DNA of 64,000 bases from contig JALMQS010000841.1 of NCBI GenBank assembly GCA_024734495.1, positions 5,448,465-5,512,464 of the forward strand, written 5' to 3'. Positions 27,501 through 42,500 of this stretch are shown here, in pieces. Origin of the DNA: Forficula auricularia. Taxonomy: Eukaryota; Arthropoda; Insecta; Dermaptera; Forficulidae. Each line of letters opens with the position of its first letter. The first letter of the stretch is position 1. A model generated the notes under the pieces. That model was not told where the DNA came from. It made no database searches and saw only the letters and a program-made list of their open reading frames with translations. The translations under genes were made by a program, and so were the position numbers.

Positions 27501-30500
27501 ACGATGTGAACCCCTTCTAGTTTCGGCCTTGATAACAATTTGTATTGAAATGTAGTGGATTAAAAAGAAAATAATCAGGCCTATTTGGTTATTTATAAAA
27601 TCATCGACCCTAAATACAAATGCAATTAATCATTTTCTATCCGTAATTAAGAATAAGGGGAAAATTTCAATTATCTTGTTTCAATAAAAACAAAAACGAA
27701 ATATTTAATTAAAAATCTTAAAACCATATTTTTGGAAAATGTTATTTAAGTAAACAATCTTTTATAGTAGATGCGATTAAAGAATCAATTCATTTAATCA
27801 TCCTTTGATAAATAATTTTAGAACTAAATTTTGTCAATTTCAATCACGCATTTCATATACAAGAAAGTTAATTAAATTTTCTTCTACCCTTATTTTAGAG
27901 TTCAAGAGCTTCTAGTACTGTATTATAAATGTTGTACAAATTAAAAATACCATAGCTTTTTCGTATAGTATGGTTGCCATTTCCTGCTTTCCATAATTTC
28001 ACAAGGATATTTAATTACATTAAAATTTAATTTAATTTTCTTGTATATACCCACACATTAAATATACAAATAACCTACTTGATGTTAAATAAGTCAAAGC
28101 TCCAACTCATAAAGTGAAACCTCCCCCCTTCACCACCACTAAACTTAATTGAACAAATTTTTCAATAAAATAATTCTTTGAAAAGCTTAATATACACTTA
28201 TTTAAATTCAAAATTTGATGAGAATTCCTTTAACTAAGTATTTTTTCTATCGGATTGGCGAGTTTTTAGAAGACGATCATGCCTGGACTTGATTTCTGAC
28301 ATATACTCTGAAGGATTACTTTGTATATTTGTTTGTTTTGTTTATTTGTTTATTTATTGTTTTATTTTTTAACTCATGACTTTCATCAAGCGCTCCATGT
28401 GGGGTCTATGATGAAAAAAACTACTAACACTAACACTAACACTGAAACTAAAAATTGAATTTTCATCGACATGCTCACAATTGATTAGTGAAAAATAATC
28501 TTATATTGAATTAAAATTAACGACTATAAGATGACATCTCAATCAACCTTAATGTATAAATTGATACGTTCAGATGTGGCCATCAACTTGACTTTACCAT
28601 ACACTTCTGGTTGAGTTTGATACAAGGGCCGAGATTTTAATTTTTTGACCCCCCTGCCCATTTTGGGGGGTTTGTTTTTGCATTTTTAGTGTTCTAGGTT
28701 CCCACTGATTATGTATACAAAATTTGGTTGAGTTTGCTCAAATGGCCTAGATTTTTATTTTTTGACCCCCTCCCCTAATTTTTCTAGCCAGAAAAAAATA
28801 TTTTGATTATTTTAGGTTCATTTTATAGTATATTTCATTTTTCTTGTTTTTTTTATTTTAGTTTGAAAATATTATAATTTTAAATTTTAACCCGCCCCCT
28901 CCCCCTTTATTTTGGGTCGATGTGCACCAAAATCTAATCAGCTCTTAATCTCAATGCACCAAAACTAATTGTGAAATTTGGTTTTGATATTCACAATAGT
29001 TTTTGAGCTAGCTCGTCCACAATATTTGATAACGCACAGACTAACAGAATAACAGACATTTTGACGAAACAGTTATTATCTCGAAAAATATAAATTTTTC
29101 GACTTTTACTTATTGTAGCTTTTTTGTAGACCGAAATGCCATGGTTTCGCCCAATTTCTTTTATCAAAATAGTTTAAGCCGTTTTTGAGATATTTCAAAA
29201 AAGAAGAAGCAAAAAATCCACTTTTTTTCATGCACGATTACATTACTTGACCATATCCTGTATGGTAAAGTAAAAATAAGATATAAAATATTGTGTATAT
29301 TATCGAAAGAAAGCCTCAAAATAAAATCTATCACCGTATCACCTTTAAATATTTTTATTACAGCCCATAAAACAATGAATTTCCCAACCTGGTCAACAAA
29401 TTACTATTGAAATAAGCTGAAGTGTTCTGATGTGGCCATCCACTTGACTTTACCATACAACCCGTCCCCTCTCTTATATTTAATATTTAATAAAATAATT
29501 TATAATCATCTAGGGGAGGGGGTTAGTTTTTCCATTTTTAGACTACTGCCGGCCCACTGATTATGTATGCAAAATTTGATTGAGTTTAGTACAAGAGCCT
29601 ATATTTTCATCATTTTTTGAGCCTACTCCCCCCCCCATTTCGGGATGTTAGTTTCTGCATTTTTAGACTTCTGGGGTCCCATTGATTATATATACAATTA
29701 AACTAAAATTAAGTTTTTAATAAAAAATATTTATTTTATATTTTAAATATATTTAAGTGAGGAAAATTTTAAGTAAAAACTTAATTTGTTAGTTTTTATA
29801 AACCAAGTTAGAGTTTTGGAAAATGGCGTAGGATTGCTCCCCATCTCTTAGTAAAGAATTCATATTTAACAATGCCCTGAGGGTTTTTCTTTCTCTTTGT
29901 GTAAATATCATTAAAATATGAAGTTGTTTTATTTATTTTTTCGTAGTACATTCGCATTCTTATTTTCATTTATCCTGAATGTGAGAATTCGGGAATCTTA
30001 AAAAAAAAAAAGATAGAAAAAAACATAAATCATTAATTCACAAAGGCGTTTTTCCAACTAACCAACCAAAAGTGGATTATATCGGTTGGATGGTTCTGTT
30101 GGTTAGAAAAAACATTGGATAAAGTAAAAAATAAATAAATAAATAAAATGCATAAAAAAATCCAAAAACAGAAATCATATTTTCTTTTATTAACATCTAA
30201 ATGCCTTGGCTTATCTTTTCATTTTCTACGGTACTTTTCATTACTATATAATTTCAAGATTGTAGTTCAACCGTAAACCCTTTCTCAACACCCTCTTTTC
30301 ATTTCATTCCGAGTAATTTGGTTTTTCGTTAAAGTTACATCTGGTTCTTCCTGGTCATTGTGGATAACTCACCCTAGATCAAATCTGAAATCTTGATTGA
30401 AGCTGCTTGACAAATTACCAGAATACTGATGTTTTTGTTTTCATGACAATCTTGATCCCTAATATCTTATCCCTCTTCATCAGATATACCTACATTTTCT

Positions 30501-33500
30501 GCCGGTACCTCCAATTGCTGATGATGTGGGGTCTCATTGTTGAAACCCCCATATTTTTGAATTTATTGTTACAAGAACGATTGCAGATAAATCTTGACAG
30601 ATTCATCCATTTCCAAACAGAAAATAGTATTTAAGGAAAGAAATAAGATGTCTCTGTATTGTTTACAAGTATTGTGAACAAGCTAGCTAAACTGAATCTT
30701 GATGCAAAGATGCAGCTTAATAAGATTGAAGTAATTCTTGGAGACGGACTGATAAATGAATTGAGTGGATATTGATGAGGCAGTCCAAAATTCAAAAAAC
30801 GAAAATAATTTAAACTATCTTTTTATTCATAAACCGACGTTTCGGAGGCTTATTCTCTCCTTCTTCAGGGTTTTGAAAGGTCAGTGAAGGAAATTTACTG
30901 TGTCTCCTCTCTCAGTGGCAGTAACAATAATATATCGTTATTTGTGGCTGGTTATTGGGTACTTGGACTTGAAATAAAATTAGAAGTCAAATTTTCGAAA
31001 TGTTGCTACGTTTCGCAGTATATTTTTCTGCTTCCTCAGGAAATATTTGAACATAAATTAATATATAGATCATTACACCGTATGTCGATCAAAATTCAGC
31101 AAAGCAATGACATCCTTTTCTTTTAAACTATTTTTAAGAAAAACACAATCTATTATAAGGCCTAACTGATACAGATAGATAAATTCAATCAAAATTAATT
31201 TTTAATGTACTATCATTGACAAGATTCTTTATTTTGATTAATATTATTATCTATCTGTATCAGTTAGGCCTATAATACGATTGTTGTTTTCTTAAAAATA
31301 GTAAAAGAAATGGATGTCATTGCTTTGTTGAATTTTGATCGATATACGGTGTAATGATCGATATAATATTTTTACGAGGAGGTTAAGTTCAAATATTGCC
31401 TGAGAAAGCAGAAAAATATACTGTGAAACTGTAGCAACATTTCGAAAATTTTACTTCTAATTTTATTTCAAGTCTAAGTACTCAATAACCAGCCACAAAG
31501 AAAAATATTCATCATGGACGATAATAACACCAATATAATATATCATATTTCATTCTCAGCAGAATTTATTTTAGTCTATATTATTGAATAGTCTACACTA
31601 AATTCTGCTGAGAATGAAATACGATATATTATTGTTACTGCCACTGAGAGAGGAGACATAGGGAGAATATCACAGTGAATTTCCTTCACTGACCTTTCAA
31701 AACCATGAAGAAGGAGGGAACAAGCCTCTGAAACGTCGGTTTATGAATAAAAAGATAGTTAAAATTATCTTCTTTTTTGAATTTTGGAATGCCTCATCAA
31801 TATCTACTCAATGCAGCTTAATCTTTTGGTTAAGTATGGTCATTAGTTATATCCGTTTAATACATAGCTTTCCTGCATTTTTTGTTCTGAAACTAGTAAG
31901 CTTAAAGTCTAATTATTCATTTGATTAAAAAAACATGGCATACTAGCTTCCATTCTTGTGTTATCGTAGGTATGAAATTTTAGAAATAACCAGTCACCGT
32001 GCATACGGAATAAAAATATAAATGTTGCCTAAAATGTATCCATTCAAATGGTAATGAAAGAATAACAAATTATGTTTTTGTTCTTTTTTAAATACAAAAG
32101 AAATGAAAACACGGATATTATTTAAAAAGCTACGATGAAAAAATAATACAACGAATTAGCCTAGATGTATAAAATTAGCCCTTTGAATAAATACAAATGA
32201 ATAATCAGCATTTTGTGAATATATAATCATAACGGTTTTCTGACGCGGCTCATTAATAAGGGGCTTATCATTTTTGAAATGGCGCAGATGCTTGAGGGTG
32301 GGTCTCATTCGAGTCTTCTTTCTCTCGCAAGTAATTAGCCAGCTTCTAGACATTTAGTAGGTTTTCGGGTCACCGTAAGCATTATAGTTTCTTTCGTATG
32401 TGAAAGACGAGTTCCAAATTACATTGGAAATTATCCTGTCAAGCATCGGGCTCAATTTCGATGATTAATGCTTTCCATCCTGGATTTCCACTTTTCAACA
32501 GATTAACTCTAATTTGAAATTAGAATTATTTTTCATTTTTCCATTTAACGTGTAGAAACAGAAGGATTTTTTTCTTAAGGCTTATTAAAGATCAATACAT
32601 CCACTTTTATTTATTTTTGATTTTTGTAAATTTTCATTAATAAAACCATCATAAAACCTCAATATCGACGTTATTTGGCTCTGAATTCTTTAGGAAGAAC
32701 AAAACGTCAATATTTATTGAATATACAAAATAAATTTATATTTTCGAAAATCAGCTGCTTTTTGAGGGTGTATCGTATTAACTAGTTCAAATCTAATAAT
32801 CGGAAAACCCCTGTATCTTAAATAATCCACTCATATAATTTATGTTTACATTTAGAAAAATCTTCTAATGAAATTAATTAATTGTTAAAAATATCTAATT
32901 GAATTTTGCTGTACAAACTTGTGTAAATGATGTCATCTTAAATTTGGTGTACAATATTTAGTTCGAATACACTCGTAAACACGCTGTAAACTTATATATG
33001 TTTTGTGTTGCATTGCGCCATGAATAATGATCATGACGTCATAGTCTCTATTGCTTTAATTATGTGCCTAATTCGGTCACCTCAAGTTAATCTAGAGATC
33101 TACATCGCCCAACAGATATTAATTATTTCAAGTGTTAGATTTTTATAACTATCTTTGCCTTAAAATGGTTAGACACTTATTTTGAGCTGAGGGATGCGAC
33201 CGTAGGATGATTCTTATTTGTATAAAGTAACGGGAGGGTCGAGTTTAAGCCCAGAAAACATTACTAATATGTCGAAAATAAATTTTGATAACACTTTATT
33301 TTCAATAATAATTTTTTTAATTACAATAAAACCTCGTTTATCCGGATCGGATTTATAGACATTTATATTTTAATAAATGTTAACATAGATAATAATGAAG
33401 TGAAACATTATTTTACTTTTTTAAACAATTCTATGTAATTTTGATATAAAACATTTTTTATCGTAATAGATTCAAATTCGCCTATTTAAGAATTTGTTTG

Positions 33501-36500
33501 TATTATAGATATGTCCGGATCATTCGGTTCTACTGTAAATATAAATCTGCCATAAAATATAAAATTATAAACAAGAATTTAAATCCGAGTATCAAAGTTT
33601 TTATTAGATATAATTTATTTTATATCAAAATGAATCGCCACCCTTACGAGTTAAACCCGAGTGCCAGACTTGCTTTATGTGAAGTTGGCTTAACCCTAGA
33701 GTGAAATTCTTCTGACATATATAGTAAGGTACTATTTGAAAAGCCAATTACACAGAAACCTAGCTTGGCACATAAGTTTGGCCGCCAAAGGGGCAATCCC
33801 TTCTGACATTAAATAAAACATATTTAATAACATCTTTGATTCTCGATCTTTAAATTCCTGTTAATAATTTTGGAAATTCTAACTCTAGAAACTCATGAAG
33901 AGAAACAAAGAGGTTGTCCTCTGCTTGATGCAAATAAACATACACACATATAAATCAAATATTTAATAATTAATAATTTGATTATTTAATTAAAATTTTA
34001 ATTCTAACTGACTTTCGGCTAAAGAAAAACAAAAAAATTTTGATATCCACGCGATACTGACCCCATGAAAAATAATATTTTTAATAAAAAAAGATTGATG
34101 ATGAAGGACAAGCCTTCGAAACTATAGTCTCAAACAAATAAATAATATATACCTATATTTGATATATATGTGTATATGTTTATTTGCATCAAACAGAGGA
34201 CAACCTCTTTGTTTCTCTTTATGAATCAATAACTCTGCTACTCTCGGCAAAATAAAAACTTTTCAATCTAGAAATGTTAAATTAAAAAAAACAAAACATC
34301 CTTTTTAAAAATTGAAAAACTCGCTAGCAATTAATCATAATATTAAAAATTATAATTATTAATTAAAATAAAGTATTTAATAATTATTTTAATCTAATTT
34401 TTTTGTTTCTTTTTTGCTTCTAGACATTTGGATAATGACAACAAAATCTGGACGATGACATCCAGGGAGGAAGCCCTCTTACAAAAGTTGAATGGAAAAT
34501 GTGCGCAGCATGACATGAGCTCATGTGTCATGCTCAAAATTGTCTCCTACATGAATCGGCTTTTAAAAAAAAGTAATATCGAAGTGAGTGAAGGAATTGA
34601 GATCACGAAATCCTCCTCGGAAATGCGATATGACGATGAGATTTACGAACGCCCAAGGGCTGATACTGACGAGGCTACCGCTGTAACCCAATTAATGACG
34701 GATAAATTATGGCATTTTGTGCGCACCCGGGCACTTCGATGGAATGTTATGCCAGAGGCGGACATCGTTCTTAGTACTGCGCCAGACAAAGAGGGCAACT
34801 TTAATCTTGGATTAAGTCTTAGCCCGAGCAAAGAGATTGAGAAAGGTAAGGTAATAGAGAAGACAGGAAAAGTTCTTGGAATATTAAATTTAATAACCTC
34901 GTAGCAAAATTATGTTACACATAGGTAATAATAATCTGAGCATAAAGAAAACTACCGTTGTAATACACTAATCATAAAAAATTTAAATTTAACTTATTTT
35001 AATATGAATTAATATTGATTACAAAAACACACTAAAAGTTGACACTGTCTGATCAGAATTTAATTTATTTAAGTTATTTAAACCATAAAACAAGAATAAA
35101 ACACTAAGTTGTGTTTATTTAAAAAATTTTAACTAATAAAAAAAAATTAAAAAATATCGTGATTTTTGCTTTTTTCATAAGTTTTGCTAGCGGAAGATGT
35201 CAACCAATTTTAATTTTTTCTTCTTATTACAATATGCAACTTTTCTGTACTAAAGTGTTTTCGAAAAAAAAATCAGTTTTTCGACCCACCTAGTCTACAG
35301 GTCGAGTTTCCATCATTTAAAATCTATTAAATATTTGTAATTGGAAATAAGCAAAACGGGCAATTCTAGAGCATTTGAGTACTGACAACTATCTAATGGT
35401 TGACTTCTTGACCAAATTGACTTTATTTATTTATTTATATTATTAAAAAACAAAAATATCCTTCGATGGCTTCTTTTCGTTTATTCTCGTTTATTTGCTA
35501 ATAAAGTTAGAAGAGAGAGGTAAATCATTATATCGTCCCCTCTTTCCAACTATGATTGGGATATTCTATGAATATAACTAACCCGTCCCGGAATTCCTGG
35601 CTACGGCCTTGATGTAAATATTGCATTATCTTTTTTAATATATTCTCAACAAAGGAGAATACTATTAAAGATTCGGATCGGTGTCCAAGCTATTTTCTGG
35701 AACCGGAATTTAGTAGATCAAAGCATATAGAATAGTTAGACGGGAATTTTCCAGATAAATGCGTTGATTTAATTTCTCTTTGTTACGAGAAGACATCAAA
35801 CGGTCTCTGAACCAAATTTGAATATTAATATTAATTAATTTTAATCTGAACACAAGTAAACTAGTATACTTATTTTATCTAGTTACATAAATTTCATAAA
35901 TGAATTTTCAAATATTTAAGTTATTGCAAATGAAAAAAGTAAGTTTTAAGAAAAACATATTATTCTGTATAATCCGATCTTAAAAATTAAGTCAAATTTG
36001 ATTAAATTTAATATTAGAAAATACCTGAACCGTGGACCTACATGATAATTTCATCGCTTTAATTTTACTTTTAATTTGTTTGATTATTTTTTTAATATGT
36101 AAATTTAATTGAAAACATATCTGAAATTGAATAACAGGTAAATTATTTTATTTTTTATTTATTAATAGAATTATTCAATTAATATTGAAAAAACTCTGTT
36201 TAATCTGATTATTTTTAGAAGAATTATTTCATTTTAAAATATTAGTTAATTTCCCAAAAATACAAACAAGAGGGCCTTAGATATAAAGTGTTCCCTAGTT
36301 TTGTGTTCCGTTTAAAAGTAAAACGGGTCTCTATTACTGAATAAATAATACAATAGAAATAAATTATGAAAAAATGTTTCATGTTAAAAGCGCCTGTAGT
36401 TTATGCAATCTATATAGCTCACCTGAACAGAAGAACACAACTTCCAGGCGTTGCCGTAAATTAAAACAACTAAAATATTACTTCTAGAAGTTAGATTGAG

Positions 36501-39500
36501 GGAACATTGTCTTGTCCATTGGAGTTATTTATTAAAAAAAATTTAAACTATTTTAAGGATATTCATGACAAAATTAATGATTAAATTTGAAATACAATTA
36601 ACAACAAAAAATCCAATAGTTAAAATTTTAAAATAAGATAAATTTAATCATTCTTTTAAGAAAATCTACTAAATTTATTACCTCAGTTGAGCGTTACTAG
36701 CCTACCAATTCACCTCGATTGTTTTTCCCTTCTTTTTTGGAACCATTTTATTTAACACTTTGGAGGCTTGCATTCAAATTAAAGATTTTTAAAATATAAT
36801 TATTTTTCGTTTTATTTATTTATTTATATGAAAAAGAATATAAAATTTAGTTTTTTAACCGACTTCAATAAAGGAGGAACTTCTCTATTCGACTGAATAT
36901 TTTTCGACCCACTCTAGTCTACAGGTCGAGTTTCCATCATTTAAAATTTATTAAATATTTGTAATTGGAAATAAGCAAAACGGGTAATTCTAGAGCAATT
37001 GATACTATCTAATGGTTGACTTCTTGACCAAATTGACTTATTTATTTATTTATATTATTAAAAAATAAAAAATATAATTCGATGGCTTCTTTTAATTATT
37101 ACGCGCGTTTACAGTTTATTTGCTAATAAAGTTAGAAGAGAGAGGGAATGCATTATATCGCCCTCTCTTTCCCACTATGATTGGGATTTTATCTGAATAT
37201 AACTAGGAGTATATCGATACTCTTCTAACTTCTCGGTGGGTAACCAACTAATACACTTAACAACCAAAAATCCAATAGTTAACATTTTAAAATAAGATAA
37301 ATTTAATCATTCTTTTAAGAAAATCTACTAAATTTATTACCCCAGTTGAGCGTTACTAGCCTACCAATTTGCCTCGATTGTTTTTTCCCTTCTTTTTTGA
37401 AACCATTTTATATAAATCTTTAAAATGAATTTTGGAGGCTTGCGTTCAAATTAAAGATTTTTTAAAATATAATTATTTTTCTTTATATTTATTTATTAAT
37501 ATAAAAATGAATATAAAATTTAGATTTTGAATGAATAAAATAAAAAATTTACATTCACATAAACAGTTACCTAGATGCTGTTGTTTCTTTTACAGCTCAT
37601 GAGAATGGCCAGCTGACATAATTTATTTCTTCTTAGAAAAAAAAAATTAGAATATTTATTTAAAATAAATATTTATTTTCAGTAGATTAAAATACCTCAA
37701 CCAACCCGATTCAAAGTACACATAAATATATTATTTATTCATTCATTCATTTATTTTATTTTTATTTTTAATCTAAATATTTTAATTTTGTATGTTAATT
37801 TCTTGTGACCATTACTTGGAATAGCAGGATGAATAATTTTGAAAAATAAATAAATTTTAAAATTGCTATAAAATAATTAGTTGGGTGATAAATAGAACAT
37901 ATTTCGGTACCCTCGAAATGTATTTTATCGGACTTAAACACTTATTTATTAAAGATAAAAGTAAATAAATATTTTATGAAATATTCATTTACTATAAAAA
38001 ATATCACCCCAAGTTTCAAGTGTCTATCTCAATTATAACCTGTGCCCCCAGCGATGTAATTTTTCTCTTCTAAATAACAAGGGGTTTTTGGCATTAAAAA
38101 ATAAAAATTTTATTCCGGCCAAAGTAATGGTTAAAAAAATTTGAAACCTTGTAAACCTTATCCTTATAATACTCAGCTATCTTTCAGAATTATTACAGAT
38201 TTTTAGCTATTATAATTTTTGAAGTTACAGCTAGATAAAATACTGCTATATCTTAGTGTTACTAAGTTATAGACTCCAAAATTATAATAGCTAAAAATCT
38301 GTAATAATTCTGAGGGATATCTACTAATATAAGGATAAAGTCTACATAGTTAACACTTTGGAGGCTTGCATTCAAATTAAAGATTTTTTAAAATATAATT
38401 ATTTTTCGTTTTATTTATTTATTTATATGAAAAAGAATATAAAATTTAGTTTTTTAACCGACTTCAATAAAGGAGGAACTTCTCTATTCGACTGAATATT
38501 TTTCGACCCACTCTAGTCTACAGGTCGAGTTTCCATCATTTAAAATTTATTAAATATTTGTAATTGGAAATAAGCAAAACGGGTAATTCTAGAGCAATTG
38601 ATACTATCTAATGGTTGACTTCTTGACCAAATTGACTTATTTATTTATTTATATTATTAAAAAATAAAAAATATAATTCGATGGCTTCTTTTAATTATTA
38701 CGCGCGTTTACAGTTTATTTGCTAATAAAGTTAGAAGAGAGAGGGAATGCATTATATCGCCCTCTCTTTCCCACTATGATTGGGATTTTATCTGAATATA
38801 ACTAGGAGTATATCGATACTCTTCTAACTTCTCGGTGGGTAACCAACTAATACACTTAACAACCAAAAATCCAATAGTTAACATTTTAAAATAAGATAAA
38901 TTTAATCATTCTTTTAAGAAAATCTACTAAATTTATTACCCCAGTTGAGCGTTACTAGCCTACCAATTTGCCTCGATTGTTTTTTCCCTTCTTTTTTGAA
39001 ACCATTTTATATAAATCTTTAAAATGAATTTTGGAGGCTTGCGTTCAAATTAAAGATTTTTTAAAATATAATTATTTTTCTTTATATTTATTTATTAATA
39101 TAAAAATGAATATAAAATTTAGATTTTGAATGAATAAAATAAAAAATTTACATTCACATAAACAGTTACCTAGATGCTGTTGTTTCTTTTACAGCTCATG
39201 AGAATGGCCAGCTGACATAATTTATTTCTTCTTAGAAAAAAAAATTAGAATATTTATTTAAAATAAATATTTATTTTCAGTAGATTAAAATACCTCAACC
39301 AACCCGATTCAAAGTACACATAAATATATTATTTATTCATTCATTCATTTATTTTATTTTTATTTTTAATCTAAATATTTTAATTTTGTATGTTAATTTC
39401 TTGTGACCATTACTTGGAATAGCAGGATGAATAATTTTGAAAAATAAATAAATTTTAAAATTGCTATAAAATAATTAGTTGGGTGATAAATAGAACATAT

Positions 39501-42500
39501 TTCGGTACCCTCGAAATGTATTTTATCGGACTTAAACACTTATTTATTAAAGATAAAAGTAAATAAATATTTTATGAAATATTCATTTACTATAAAAAAT
39601 ATCACCCCAAGTTTCAAGTGTCTATCTCAATTATAACCTGTGCCCCCAGCGATGTAATTTTTCTCTTCTAAATAACAAGGGGTTTTTGGCATTAAAAAAT
39701 AAAAATTTTATTCCGGCCAAAGTAATGGTTAAAAAAATTTGAAACCTTGTAAACCTTATCCTTATAATACTAGCTATCTTTCAGAATTATTACAGATTTT
39801 TAGCTATTATAATTTTGAAGTTACAGCTAGATAAAATACTGCTATATCTTAGTGTTACTAAGTTATAGACTCCAAAATTATAATAGCTAAAAATCTGTAA
39901 TAATTCTGAGGGATATCTACTAATATAAGGATAAAGTCTACATAGTTTCAAATTTTTTGAACCATTACTTTGGCAGGAATAAAAAAATGATCTTTCAATG
40001 GCAAAAACCCCATGTTATTTTGATGAGAAACTTGAATCGCTAGGGGCACAGGTTATAATTGAGATAGAGACTTGAAACTTGGGGGATAAATTTTGTTATT
40101 TATTTCCAACCATATGAGCCCTTGTCAGAGTAAAAATTCGAAAATACCCAAAATAAGGACCACCCTAATAAACCCGTAAAAAAAATCATGTTTTTAATAT
40201 GTTTCACTATAAACCAACACCGCTTTCCCTAAATGTTATTCATAATAACATTTTCATAGTCTTGTTTTCAAAATATTAAAAAAAAATTGCTTAACAAATT
40301 CCTTTAATTAATTTTATTTTTAAATTAATGAATGTTAGTTTTTTCTTTCAAGTGCTTAAAGAAAAAAATCTGAAATTCTCTTCTGGAAAATCTCTTGCCT
40401 TGTTCTTGCTTCTTACTAACTGGGAACGATAACTTATTTATATTCTTAAAGTGCACCTATCTAAGATTCTAAGGGAAGATTCAAAAGCCCTTGATTTCTC
40501 TTGTCAGGATTCATTTCAAGAGGGGTGTAATTGGATCGGCTGTAATAAGCCCATTATAATAAATAATGCCGAGTAATATAAAATTTAACGATACAGGTTA
40601 ACATCTGAGTTTCCAAGTAAATTGTTAAATCTAAATTTTTCTAGTATGAAACTTATTTATTTATTATTAAAGTTGTTATATATAAATAAGCGCTATATCA
40701 TTTATGCAAATATTTTATATTTTTTCAACTTTTCTTCAACTTTGCTGACTTCTTCAGGGCTCGAATAGTTGATTTCCTGCATATTTGTCATTTTTATAAT
40801 TATTCTTTCTTAGTAAACATATCAAGGCAAGTCATCAACATCAATCAGATTGAAAATTTTATCTTTTTTAAAACTTAAAATTATCTTTCTTGATGACTTG
40901 TCTTGATATGTTTACTAAGATAGAATAATTATAAAAATGCTCGTTCGATGTTCACTATTGAAAGTTTTTATTAATGACCGAAACGCCGTGAATTCGGTAA
41001 ATTTTTTTTTACCTAAATAGTTTTATCGTTTTTGAGATATTTCAAAAATACGAATCAAAAACAAAACACTTTTTTATACTTCGTCATAAAATAAATAAAT
41101 AAAAAAAACAAATAAAAAAAAATCATTTCAGATTTTATTTTTCAATAGCATATATAGATGATCATTTTATATGATAATGTCTGGTTATTCCCTTCAAAGT
41201 TTTATTAATTTATTCGGTTGTAATACAAACAAGCAAAACTCTTGGGGCTAAATTGGATGTTTATAATTCATCGTCTCCAAGTTTAATAACCTCTAGTATT
41301 AGTAAAGTTATTAGGAACAAACAACTCATATTTTGACATAATATTCGTTAAATTTATATAATAAATAATGCATACTCCATAAATTCAAGTTAAATTTAGA
41401 TCTTTCGACAAGTGAAAACCACGGATTGAGTGATTCCCATTATATTTAAATTCAAACACCTAAAATTCCGAGAATAATATTCATAAACAAAAGTTTAATT
41501 ATTTTAGTACTATTGTATTAAATATTGTCAAGCAGTAGTTTCAGAAACTGTTTGGTAAATTAATTAATATTAATACAAATAAAGAATTTATTTAAATTAT
41601 TATATTTATATCAAAATTGTGAAGAATAAACCATGACACCCTATTACATTTGAAAATGTGACAAAAATTAATAAATCGTAATGTTCAAGTCAGTGTTTAT
41701 TTTCATTATAATATATCCTTTAGCAGATTAATAAATCGAAATAAATTTGGTTTATTATTAATAGCAGGGAATCTGTACCAATGGTATTATTTAATTCATT
41801 CACCCTGCGTTCTATCCAACGTATATATTTTCATTAACGATTCGCGGAAAATTGAAATATTTAAATTAAATGAAATCACTAATTGATATTGCATTTCAAA
41901 TTCGATCAAACATATTTTGAATATAAATTATTGTTATTCTATGTCTTAATGAATAATATTATGGGATGAAATAAAATTTACTGGTTTGAACTGAATAACA
42001 TAATGAGAAATTATCTTGGTTTAAATATTTGGTGTTAAATTAAAAAAAAATATGGATAAAGTAAAAATTAAAAATAATCATCAAATGAGGACAGGGGTTG
42101 TGTAAAAGAAGCCGGATAGCTCATTGAAATGTGAAAAATTTAATTTTTTTACTTTACCATACAGAGTATGGTCAAGTATTGTAATCGTGCATGAAAAAAG
42201 TCGTTTTTTTCATTCATTTTTCGAAATATCTCAAAAACAGCTCAAACTATTTTTATTAGAAAAATTGAGCAAAACCATGGCATTTCGATCAACAAAAAAG
42301 CTCTAATAAGTGAACATAGAAAAAATTATATTTTTTGAGATAATAATTGTTTTGTCAAAATGTCTGCTAGTCTGTCAGTTAGTTAATCTGTGCGTTACCA
42401 AATTTTTGTGGACGAGCTAGCTCAAAAACTAGTGTGAATATCGAAACTAAATTTCACACGTAGTAATGGTTCATTGAGATTAAGAGCTGATTAGATTTTG

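Larger units (their letters stand above)
30764..31815. mobile_element. Nested foldback with two hammerhead pairs
   Basis: Outer ends GTGGATATTGATGAGGCAGT (left) and inverse near 31785-31808. Outer hammerheads at 30836-30868 (minus) and 31705-31736 (plus, decayed). Inside lies a second inverted pair of another subfamily at 31007-31039 (minus) and 31400-31433 (plus, decayed). The innermost arms carry ATCTATCTGTATCAGTTAGG around 31180-31250. Confidence 0.75.

Noticed and set aside
36753..39946. CRISPR or satellite array
   Set aside because: Only two long units without spacers; a simple tandem duplication in a eukaryotic intron.
40740..40985. CTGAAGAAGTC (minus) and GACCGAAACGCC (plus) as a ribozyme pair
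   Set aside because: Each site has only one half of the core; possible decayed copy, not called.
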